From CAYLZW01 sp964388085 (GTDB lineage: Bacteria; Myxococcota; UBA727; CAYLZW01), in NCBI GenBank assembly GCA_964388085.1, contig CAYLZW010000192.1, positions 1 through 11,399 of the forward strand: DNA of 11,399 bases, read 5' to 3'. A program made the translations under genes and the position numbers. Within the stretch, counting starts at the first letter, position 1; each line of letters starts with the position of its first letter. Positions 6,254-11,399 of this stretch are shown piece after piece. Under the pieces are notes generated by a model. That model worked only from the letters and a program-made list of their open reading frames with translations, made no database searches and was not told where the DNA came from.

Positions 6254-8407
6254 TCATACCCCAAGCCCCTCGAAGTTCCGCGCGATCGCCGCCGCCAGCT
6301 CGACAGCCTCCTCGTTGAGCCCCTGCAATTCGACGTGGATATCCCGCAGCGCCTCCTCGAAGTCGAAGTCCTCGTCGACCTCTTCCGGCGCCACCCCCAC
6401 GTAGCGGCCAGGCGTCAGACTCCAATCATTCGCCTCCAGCTCCGCGTGACCGACCAGCTTCACCAGCCCGTCGACGTCCCGCAGCACCGCCTCCGGAAAG
6501 CGCGATGTCAGCCAATGCGCCTGCCGCTGGAAGTAGCGAGCCCGCTTCAGTTGCTCGACCGCCCCGTGCCGCGCCTCGTCGGCCGCCTTGCGCAACCGGG
6601 AGACATCGCGGCTCGACTTCGGGCCCTCAGAGGCGTCGATGACGCGCGTGGCGAGCTTGAGCACGAGATCGACCTGTTTCACGAGGTCACGGCTCGTCTC
6701 CGCCAGCGACGACAGATCCTCGACGGCGTCGATCAGCTTCGAGGGCTTCGGCGCCTTGCCCTTGCGCCACGCGGCCGCCTGACCAGTGGCCTTCTTCGCA
6801 TATGCCTGCACGTCGGCGCGCAGCTGCGCCAAGCCAGACGCCAGCTCCGCGGCCGGCTCGACTTGCGGCCCGTCGGCCGGCGCGCTCTGCAGGAACGGCA
6901 GCAACTGTTCGCGCAGGGCGTCCATCGCCGCGAGCGCTCGCGGCAACGGTGGGCCCTCTCCGTCGACGCTCGCCTCCGCTTCCGCGAGCGTGCGCTCTAG
7001 GTAGCTCACGACGAGGTCGACGAACCGCTCCTGCTGGCCGCGGTAGAGCCAGACCACCGCGAGCAGGTTCGAGACCTGCTCGGGGCTGAAGTCGTAGATC
7101 TTCCGCGTGACCTTCCGGAACACGTTTCGCGCGTCGAGCATCAGGACCTTGTCCGCGTGCTCCTTCGGCTTGGCGCGATCGAAGAACCAAAGCTCGCACG
7201 GGACCGCGCGCGTGTAGAAGAAGTTGCCACGGATGGCGACCATGATGTCGACGTCGCCGGTCTCGATCAGCTTCTGGCGGACCTTCGCCTCGTCACGCCC
7301 GGCGCTCGACGCCTGCGAGGACATGACGAAGCCCGCGCGGCCGGTCTCATTGAGGTAGCTGTAGAAGTAGCTGATCCAGAGGTAGTTGCCGTTCGAGACC
7401 TTGCCCTTCTTGTTCACGCCGGGGAGCCCAAAGGGAAGCCGCGGATCGTTCTCGACCTTGTCCGCGTCCACCTCGTCGACGTTGAACGGCGGATTGGCCA
7501 TCACGTAGTCGGCCTCGCCGACGAGCTCGTGCGGGTCCTCGTAGTAGGTGATGGCCTTCTGGATGTCGCCCTCGAGACCGTGCACTGCGAGGTTCATCTT
7601 TGCGAGTCGAATGGTGGTGGCGTTCTTCTCGAGGCCGCGGAAGGTCAGCTCGTTCGGCGCCCGCTCCTGCCGCTCGATGAAGTGCGCGCTTTGCACGAAC
7701 ATGCCGCCCGAGCCGCAAGCCGGATCGAGCACGGTGCCGTGGTCGGGCTCGAGCACGTTGGCAATGAATGAGACGATCGACACGGGCGTGAAGAACTCGC
7801 CGCCGTCGTGCGCCTTCTCGTTGGCGAACTCCGTCAGGAAGTACTCGTAGATGCGGCCGAAGATGTCGCCGGTCGTCTGCTTCAGCTCGTCGGGGTTCAA
7901 GAGCCGCAGGAGCTGGCCGAGTACGTCGTTGTCGAGCTCCTGATATTCAGCCTTTGGCAAGACGCCCTGCAGAGACTCGTAGTCCGCTTCGATGGAGTCC
8001 ATCGCCTGCACGATGGCCTCGGCGCGGTCGTCCCCGTCACTCAGCGCTACGAGCGAGTCGAACTGCGCCTCGGGCTTCAGGAAGATGGCGCTCTTCTGGG
8101 AGAAGTCCTCCTTCGTGAGCGCGCGCGCCTTGCCGCCGCGCGTCGGCAGCGTCGGTTCGATCTCGGCTTTGACCCGCAGGTACCGGCTGTAGGCGTGCCG
8201 CAGGAAGATGAGGCCCATGAGCGGCAGGAAGTACTCGTTGCTCGCGTAGTTCGAGTTCGAGCGCAGCGTGTCCGCCGCGGACCAGAGCCGCCGCTCGATG
8301 GCTCCGATGTTCTCGAGCTGGCCCGGGACGTCCGCCACCGGCTTGGCCTTTGCCGCCTGCCCGTTCTCGGCCGACCGCGCTGGGCCCCGTTCCTTCACCT
8401 TCACCAT
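6254..8407 (-). CDS. hsdM: Type I DNA methyltransferase subunit HsdM (N6-adenine)
   Basis: 717 residues. HsdM transfers methyl groups from S-adenosylmethionine to adenine within the M2S core. The helical N-terminal HsdM domain spans about 30-170. The methylase domain follows with FFTP (205-208), SAM-binding motif I DPACGSGG (228-235) and catalytic motif IV NPPF (305-308). The usual HsdM tail (DWSLTPGRYVGVA, then a coiled ending in RNFEGLGV) is present. Between catalytic domain and tail there are about 200 helical, Ala/Lys-rich residues (about 445-640). This makes the protein longer than the ~500-residue classic HsdM but like an extended subfamily. The ATG at 8407 is preceded by GGAGG 7 bases upstream. 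The stop overlaps the hsdS start (ATGA). It appears intact; without HsdS it should lack target choice. Confidence 0.96.
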   Translation of the reverse strand: MVKVKERGPARSAENGQAAKAKPVADVPGQLENIGAIERRLWSAADTLRSNSNYASNEYFLPLMGLIFLRHAYSRYLRVKAEIEPTLPTRGGKARALTKEDFSQKSAIFLKPEAQFDSLVALSDGDDRAEAIVQAMDSIEADYESLQGVLPKAEYQELDNDVLGQLLRLLNPDELKQTTGDIFGRIYEYFLTEFANEKAHDGGEFFTPVSIVSFIANVLEPDHGTVLDPACGSGGMFVQSAHFIERQERAPNELTFRGLEKNATTIRLAKMNLAVHGLEGDIQKAITYYEDPHELVGEADYVMANPPFNVDEVDADKVENDPRLPFGLPGVNKKGKVSNGNYLWISYFYSYLNETGRAGFVMSSQASSAGRDEAKVRQKLIETGDVDIMVAIRGNFFYTRAVPCELWFFDRAKPKEHADKVLMLDARNVFRKVTRKIYDFSPEQVSNLLAVVWLYRGQQERFVDLVVSYLERTLAEAEASVDGEGPPLPRALAAMDALREQLLPFLQSAPADGPQVEPAAELASGLAQLRADVQAYAKKATGQAAAWRKGKAPKPSKLIDAVEDLSSLAETSRDLVKQVDLVLKLATRVIDASEGPKSSRDVSRLRKAADEARHGAVEQLKRARYFQRQAHWLTSRFPEAVLRDVDGLVKLVGHAELEANDWSLTPGRYVGVAPEEVDEDFDFEEALRDIHVELQGLNEEAVELAAAIARNFEGLGV

Positions 8408-8414
8408 GAGTGCG

Positions 8415-8419
8415 CCTCC
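8415..8419 (-). promoter_or_regulatory. Shine-Dalgarno of hsdM
   Basis: On the minus strand GGAGG lies 7 bases before the ATG at 8407, supporting this start for the operon's first gene. Confidence 0.7.
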
Positions 8420-8439
8420 GCAGCCAAGCTAGCCCGTGC

Positions 8440-8460
8440 GCGCGACAGCAGATGTCGCGC
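8440..8460. promoter_or_regulatory. Perfect inverted repeat in the hsdM leader (operator or hairpin)
   Basis: GCGCGACA (8440-8447) and TGTCGCGC (8453-8460) are exact complements around the 5-base spacer GCAGA. The repeat ends 33 bases upstream of the hsdM start. Its dyad form and place suggest a protein-binding operator or an mRNA hairpin controlling the hsd operon. No controller protein is visible next to it. Confidence 0.45.
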
Positions 8461-8492
8461 AGCGGCCGCTCGGGAGTGCAGGTATCGCACAT

Positions 8493-8508
8493 GGCGTCCG
8501 CCGACGCC
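8493..8508. repeat. Small hairpin in the hsdM upstream spacer
   Basis: GGCGTC and GACGCC form 6-bp arms around CGCC. Such GC-rich stems arise easily in this composition, so a role is uncertain. Confidence 0.3.
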
Positions 8509-8567
8509 CAGGGACGTGAGACCGATACTGCCCTAGAGGAACCGGCAGCGTCGCCCACGCAAGGCGT

Positions 8568-8589
8568 CCCTTCTCCCGTGGGAGAAGGG
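8568..8589. repeat. Perfect 10-bp inverted repeat in the hsdM upstream spacer
   Basis: CCCTTCTCCC (8568-8577) and GGGAGAAGGG (8580-8589) are exact complements with only two bases between. Palindromes of this kind are often dispersed intergenic repeats or terminator stems in high-GC genomes. It sits midway in the 392-bp spacer between the membrane-protein gene and hsdM, and no T-run follows on either strand. Confidence 0.6.
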
Positions 8590-8717
8590 CGGGTTCGGCT
8601 GTGCTCAAATGGAGTCGAGGGGATGAGGGAAGGCGGCACCTGACAGACCAGGCGGGCGTTGCGGGCGGCAGCCTGCAGTGAGGGGGAGTTGAGAAGACCG
8701 CAACGCGGGCTTCGAGC

Positions 8718-8744
8718 GGGGGGAGAGGCGAAGCCTTTCCCCCC
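8718..8744 (-). terminator. Strong GC-rich stem-loop downstream of the membrane-protein gene
   Basis: A 12-bp stem with one G-T pair and a 3-base loop: GGGGGGAGAGGC (8718-8729) against GCCTTTCCCCCC (8733-8744). It lies about 56 bases past the stop codon at 8800 on the minus strand, where a terminator would be expected. No U-tract follows, so termination is inferred only from stem strength and position. Confidence 0.4.
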
Positions 8745-8806
8745 GTCCCCGTCAGCGCCCCCGTCGTCAACGTGGTCCCCGTCAGCGCACCCGTCCCCGT
8801 CAACGA
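8745..8806. repeat. Degenerate short direct repeats
   Basis: GTCCCCGTCAGCGC occurs at 8745-8758 and 8775-8788, and a variant GTCCCCGTCAACGA at 8793-8806. The spacing is irregular (30 then 18 bases). The repeats straddle the stop codon of the gene ending at 8800. With such irregular spacing they are not a CRISPR array; they look like local slippage repeats or a set of binding sites. Confidence 0.5.
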
Positions 8807-9750
8807 ACTCCCGTCGGCGTCGACACACCACCCGCCGCGCCCTTCGGCATGGCGATCGGCTTCGCCGTCGTCGGCAGCAGCAGGTCCATGCTGTGCTGGC
8901 CCTTCTTCGCCTGCCCGTGCGTCACGGCGGCGTCGACGATGTGCCCCAGCGCGACGGCGACGCCGAAGAACAGCAGGCTGCCGAGCGCGCCCACCTTCGC
9001 CTCCGGATCCGTGGTGACGAGGTACATGAACAGAGACCAGAGCAGCAGCAGCCAGCCGACCGCGGAGCCGAACATCTCGAAGAGCGCGAAGCCGCGATGG
9101 CCGAGGTACCAGTCACCGAGGCCCGGCACGACGAGGGAGCGCAGCGCGGCTACCTTCGGGTCCTTGAACTCGGCGCCGCAGCGGCCGCACACCTCGCCGT
9201 AGTCGTCCGTGGTCAAAAAGCACGCCGGACACAAATGCTGCGCGCCACCGCTGGCGTTCGGCCGCCCGGGCATCAGCGCCTTGAAGCGCGTCGCCTCCGC
9301 CTTCGCGATGCGCGTGTACTGCAAGGAGCCCTTGCCGAGCTTCAGGTTCAGATAGCCGAAGAGCAGGCCGGTCTTCGTCTTCTTCACGCGATCGAGCGCG
9401 ATCGAATTCGCGAACAAGCGGGGCTTGTGGCTCGTGTCGGTGTGGATGGCGAGCACGCGCCGATCGGTCAGCACCAGCGTCGTGTGGTTCATGTAGTACG
9501 TGATCCAGCCGATGGTGACGGCCTCCCACCAGACGTTGCGGATGCCGACCGCGACGTGCCGGATGACCTCGCCGTCCTCGAGCGCGTGGCGCAACACAGG
9601 CTCCGCGCGCGCGATCACCTTCGCCTTCTTCTGGTTGCGCTTCTTGACGCCCCAGCCCGTCAGGTTGGGGAACACCTCGTCGAAGCGCAGCTCCAACGAC
9701 GACGGCAACTGCGCCTGTAGCTCGGCTCTCGGATCCTGATCGTTGGCCAT
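8800..9750 (-). CDS. Membrane protein with PH-like domain, zinc ribbon and TM2-like helices (function unknown)
   Basis: 316 residues. A bacterial PH-like segment at about 60-155 contains the typical TLVLTDRRVLAI strand-turn and a following NSIALDRVKK. A zinc-ribbon-like pair CPAC (174-177) and CGRC (188-191) comes next. Then VVPGLGDWYLGHRGFALFEMFG (about 207-228), like the start of a TM2 domain, leads into hydrophobic helices at about 222-245 and 254-275. There is no signal peptide, so the PH and ribbon parts are probably cytoplasmic and the protein anchored in the inner membrane by its C-terminal third. The ATG at 9750 has GGAGG (9755-9759) 4 bases upstream. It follows the winged-helix gene by 42 bases on the same strand and may be cotranscribed. 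The domain string is readable; the role is not. Confidence 0.85.
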   Translation of the reverse strand: MANDQDPRAELQAQLPSSLELRFDEVFPNLTGWGVKKRNQKKAKVIARAEPVLRHALEDGEVIRHVAVGIRNVWWEAVTIGWITYYMNHTTLVLTDRRVLAIHTDTSHKPRLFANSIALDRVKKTKTGLLFGYLNLKLGKGSLQYTRIAKAEATRFKALMPGRPNASGGAQHLCPACFLTTDDYGEVCGRCGAEFKDPKVAALRSLVVPGLGDWYLGHRGFALFEMFGSAVGWLLLLWSLFMYLVTTDPEAKVGALGSLLFFGVAVALGHIVDAAVTHGQAKKGQHSMDLLLPTTAKPIAMPKGAAGGVSTPTGVR

Positions 9751-9754
9751 GCGC

Positions 9755-9759
9755 CCTCC
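9755..9759 (-). promoter_or_regulatory. Shine-Dalgarno of the PH/TM2 membrane-protein gene
   Basis: GGAGG within a GGGAGGG run on the minus strand, 4 bases before the ATG at 9750; supports that start. Confidence 0.55.
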
Positions 9760-9792
9760 CGCGGACGCGACAGTCTACTTGATCGAGGGGCC

Positions 9793-10707
9793 TCAGTCGG
9801 GCACCCGCATCGACGCAGACGTTCCCTGCACGAGTCCACGGAGCTGCGCCTCTGCCCAGGGGACGGTGAGGTCCCACGCGTCGGCCATGCCACGCGTTGC
9901 GGGGGGGCGCTCTAAGCCGAGAGCGTCGCTCGCGACTTCAAACCGTTGGGCAGCCTTGACCGCGGCCACGCGACGGACCGACTCGCTCTTGCTGCTCTGG
10001 GCCCATAACCGCACGATGTCATCGACGAAGCTGAAAACAGCGGCCCAGTCCGGCCACGCCAGCCCTTCGCTTTTCACCAACCGTTTCCACGACTCCGGCG
10101 AATGGGTCCGATACGCAATGGTATTGCGCTCCGTCCGCGCGTGAACGAGGGCGGAGTCGCCGAGCTCTGCCAGGATGCGCGCGACATTTCGCTTGCTGTA
10201 GCCGAGGCCGTGAAGATCCGAGGCGACGAGCCAGCCACCGTCGCGCCCGAGGAGCGCAGCGAGCACGTCTGCGCGGGCGCCCACGCCCGCCAACGCACGA
10301 AGTCGAAAGCGAACGAGCGCAGGCCGCGCGGTCGGCAGCGAGAGCGGCTTGATGGTGGCCGCAACGGCTCTCGACGACGATTCGCGGACGTCGCGACCGG
10401 TCCAGCGGACGCCGTGAACGCTCAGCGCCGCCGCAAGCTCGGCAAACGCAGCAGACACCTCGCGCGGCGCTAGCTTAACGAGTCCGTGCAAGCGACTCGC
10501 CGAGATCCGATCGGCCTGTGACGCACACCAGCGCATCACCTCGCCCCGCAGCCGGGCATCGGTCTGAAACAAGCTGGGCGAGAACACGATGAGCGGCTCA
10601 GGATCGAGCGCGACATGCGCGTGGTTACGCAAAACACCCGCTACGCCGAGCTCCGACCAGAGGCTCCAACCGAGATCGCTGGCGAGCTTTGCCGCGGCAT
10701 TATCCAT
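9793..10707 (-). CDS. Winged-helix DNA-binding protein paired with a nucleotidyltransferase (candidate antitoxin/regulator)
   Basis: 304 residues from the ATG at 10707; a TTG at 10749 would add 14 residues but is a poorer start. I recognise no named family. A winged-helix fold is suggested at about 145-200: RADVLAALLG, then WLVASDLHGLGYSKRNVARILAEL as the helix-turn-helix, then a wing (DSALVHARTERNTIAYRT). Both flanks are helical, the C-terminal part Ala/Arg-rich. There are no membrane segments. The ATG overlaps the upstream nucleotidyltransferase stop (ATGGATAA, 8 bases), so the two are translated together. Overlapping pairs of a small nucleotidyltransferase and a winged-helix protein are typical of AbiE-like and MNT-like toxin-antitoxin units; here the winged-helix gene comes second. 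It could act as a repressor of the pair. Function is inferred from context only. Confidence 0.7.
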   Translation of the reverse strand: MDNAAAKLASDLGWSLWSELGVAGVLRNHAHVALDPEPLIVFSPSLFQTDARLRGEVMRWCASQADRISASRLHGLVKLAPREVSAAFAELAAALSVHGVRWTGRDVRESSSRAVAATIKPLSLPTARPALVRFRLRALAGVGARADVLAALLGRDGGWLVASDLHGLGYSKRNVARILAELGDSALVHARTERNTIAYRTHSPESWKRLVKSEGLAWPDWAAVFSFVDDIVRLWAQSSKSESVRRVAAVKAAQRFEVASDALGLERPPATRGMADAWDLTVPWAEAQLRGLVQGTSASMRVPD

Positions 10708-11296
10708 CGGCGTCTCGAGCGTTGGAACCGACCGCGCCGAAGAGGCCAAGCACCGGCGCGAGCTGAACGTCGCGGAACCCCTCGGAAGGATCGTGGGTGG
10801 TGCACCACCCCGCGGCGTCGAGCAGCTCGGTGGCTGTCGGGTGGAGCGCTTGAAGGTCCTGCAGGTGCTTACCCTTCATCGGCCAGTCATCCGCGGCCGC
10901 GTAGAGCTTCAATGCGATCTGGTCGACGCGCGCCGCCAGGCGAACCGTTAGTGAGCCGTAGCGGCGCACCTCCGCGCGTGACGCGAAGCCATCGGGTAGA
11001 CCGGCGTCGAAGAGAGACGTGGGACCGGGGTTCAACCAGTCCGGCGCGAGGTCGAGCGCGGAGGCGACATCGCGAACGGCTTCGTCAAGGTCGGACGGCA
11101 TCGGCTCGGCGAGCGTCCAGCCGCCATCGACGATGCGCGCGACTACGTCGAGATCCTTCGTCGGACGATCGATATGTCCGGTGAGCAGCAACGCGCCGCC
11201 ACCAACGACAGCGAGGTCATGAACGGCGTCGCGGTCAGCCAGGAGCTCTCCGAGCATCCGAAGAGCTTCTTCGAGCGTGGCGGCCAGAAACGGCAC
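10700..11296 (-). CDS. Small nucleotidyltransferase (AbiEii/DUF6036-like), candidate toxin of a two-gene unit
   Basis: 198 residues. The polymerase-beta-type nucleotidyltransferase signature is clear: VVGGGALLLTG (about 30-40) supplies the glycine motif and RPTKDLDVVAR (about 44-54) the metal-binding D48-x-D50. A later KLYAAADDWPMKGKHLQDL (about 130-148) matches the conserved Lys and KHL.DL block of AbiEii/DUF6036-like enzymes. Such proteins transfer nucleotides to RNA or protein targets, and several act as toxins or abortive-infection effectors; the substrate here is unknown. The start is GTG at 11296 with GGAGG 12 bases upstream, rather far; an internal ATG at residue 14 would cut close to the fold. 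It overlaps the next gene by 8 bases and lies beside a group II intron end. Confidence 0.8.
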   Translation of the reverse strand: MPFLAATLEEALRMLGELLADRDAVHDLAVVGGGALLLTGHIDRPTKDLDVVARIVDGGWTLAEPMPSDLDEAVRDVASALDLAPDWLNPGPTSLFDAGLPDGFASRAEVRRYGSLTVRLAARVDQIALKLYAAADDWPMKGKHLQDLQALHPTATELLDAAGWCTTHDPSEGFRDVQLAPVLGLFGAVGSNARDADG

Positions 11297-11297
11297 T

Positions 11298-11310
11298 GGT
11301 AGACTCTACC
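11298..11310. promoter_or_regulatory. Palindrome just upstream of the nucleotidyltransferase start
   Basis: GGTAGA and TCTACC are perfect 6-bp arms around a single C. The site begins one base from the GTG start and overlaps the GGAGG-like sequence at 11309-11313. Its position fits an operator for autoregulation by the winged-helix partner, but it could be a chance palindrome. Confidence 0.4.
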
Positions 11311-11313
11311 TCC

Positions 11314-11327
11314 CCGTCCGAGGACGG
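11314..11327. repeat. Short perfect hairpin between the intron end and the nucleotidyltransferase gene
   Basis: CCGTCC and GGACGG form 6-bp arms around GA. It may be a small stem in the leader of the nucleotidyltransferase mRNA or part of the intron's 3' boundary region. Confidence 0.35.
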
Positions 11328-11335
11328 ATTGTCAT

Positions 11336-11393
11336 CGGGGAGGAGGCAGAGCCCCCTTTCAAACCGTGCGTGCGGATTTCCCGCACACGGCTT
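11336..11393 (-). ncRNA. 3' end of a group II intron: domain V (11360-11393) and possible domain VI
   Basis: On the minus strand, 11393 to 11360 reads AAGCCGTGTGCGG, a GAAA-containing loop, then CCGCACGCACGGTTT. This matches the fixed form of group II intron domain V: the catalytic AGC triad near the 5' end, a lower stem (AAGCCGTG with CACGGTTT), a 2-base CG bulge, and a short upper stem (TGCGG with CCGCA). A G-run/C-run pair (11353-11356 with 11337-11340) follows and may be domain VI, but I see no certain branch adenosine or 3' splice site. The remaining intron and any reverse transcriptase would lie beyond base 11399. It may be a full intron or a fragment. Confidence 0.7.
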
Positions 11394-11399
11394 ACCGAT

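Larger units (their letters stand above)
3392..6257 (-). pseudogene. hsdS: Type I specificity subunit HsdS, disrupted by an amber codon and an IS3-family insertion
   Basis: HsdS normally holds two target-recognition domains (TRDs) that choose the methylation and cleavage site. The ATG at 6257 overlaps the hsdM stop as ATGA. TRD1 starts with PFGSRL and IPVIRGSNM, but codon 83 is TAG (6011-6009), right after DLVFT. The same frame continues with RGTLGQVAIVP, a block usually preceded by Q, R or K, so CAG to TAG is the simplest explanation. It then runs through the central conserved region (SSGVPHINL, PHPPIDVQRAIA, ENNRRRIALLEE) into TRD2 and stops being native at GKSYR, where the IS lies. TRD2 resumes as SDELVEDGGKLF and ends with the C-terminal conserved region (LERARDLLLPKLMSGEV). 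Without the IS and one CGGT copy the gene is 1266 bp, 421 codons plus stop, a typical length. An ATG at 5933 could start a central fragment ending at 5505. Confidence 0.93.

Noticed and set aside
3392..6257. A phase-variable hsdS with invertible or shuffled TRDs
   Set aside because: No second hsdS, no inverted TRD copies and no recombinase are present; the break is fully explained by one IS and one nonsense codon.
6179..8536. Plus-strand open frames over hsdM (6179-7000, 7157-7771, 7808-8536)
   Set aside because: All mirror the hsdM codons, have no domain content and no convincing ribosome-binding sites.
8745..8806. Direct repeats that might be a small CRISPR array
   Set aside because: Units are about 14 bases, the spacing differs (30 then 18) and there are no cas genes; not CRISPR.
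8659..9720. 353-residue plus-strand frame opposite the PH/TM2 membrane protein
   Set aside because: Arg/Gln/His/Ala-rich shadow translation. The minus-strand gene has a zinc ribbon, membrane helices and an RBS, so it is the real one.
168..11296. A larger named defence system (BREX, DISARM, CBASS, retron) spanning the window
   Set aside because: No marker genes such as pglZ, brxL, drmA, a CD-NTase with effector, or a retron RT are visible. The methylase, specificity and R subunits form an ordinary type I operon. The small nucleotidyltransferase has the AbiEii-like form, not the cGAS-like one.

Overview
This is a GC-rich window (roughly two thirds G+C, with strong GC bias at third codon positions) from a bacterial chromosome. 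Nothing fixes the taxon. Base composition and the style of the membrane protein and transposase would suit a high-GC Gram-negative such as a myxobacterium, but this is only a guess.

Layout, right to left, because nearly all genes lie on the minus strand. At the right edge (about 11360-11393) is a domain-V-like hairpin of a group II intron whose body lies outside the window. Next is a two-gene unit: a small nucleotidyltransferase (11296-10700) overlapped by a winged-helix protein (10707-9793), arranged like the AbiE/MNT-type toxin-antitoxin or abortive-infection pairs. Then comes a membrane protein with a PH-like domain, a zinc ribbon and TM2-like helices (9750-8800). A 392-bp spacer (8408-8799) follows; it is rich in hairpins and short direct repeats.

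The rest of the window is a type I restriction-modification operon, hsdM (8407-6254), hsdS (6257-3392) and hsdR (3395-168). It is joined by two 4-bp ATGA overlaps, so translation is probably coupled. hsdM and hsdR look intact, but hsdS is broken twice. It has an in-frame amber codon at position 83, and a complete IS3-family element (3940-5535, transposase on the plus strand, against the operon) sits in the second target-recognition domain. The IS boundaries are exact: 25-bp imperfect terminal inverted repeats and a 4-bp CGGT target duplication. Removing the IS and one CGGT copy restores a 421-codon hsdS frame, apart from the amber codon.

The IS carries orfA, an orfB with D-D-35-E residues, a textbook -1 frameshift site with an upstream Shine-Dalgarno-like stimulator, a hairpin overlapping the orfA ribosome-binding site, and an unusual 200-bp tail with a strong RBS, an ATG and a large stem-loop. 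The IS also supplies a start codon for a chimeric C-terminal half of HsdS that runs to the hsdR junction.

Overall this is a decaying defence-type locus hit by mobile elements. I see no evidence for a wholly new system. The least characterised parts are the nucleotidyltransferase/winged-helix pair, the PH-zinc-ribbon-TM2 protein and the IS tail. The leftmost 167 bases hold no gene I can support.
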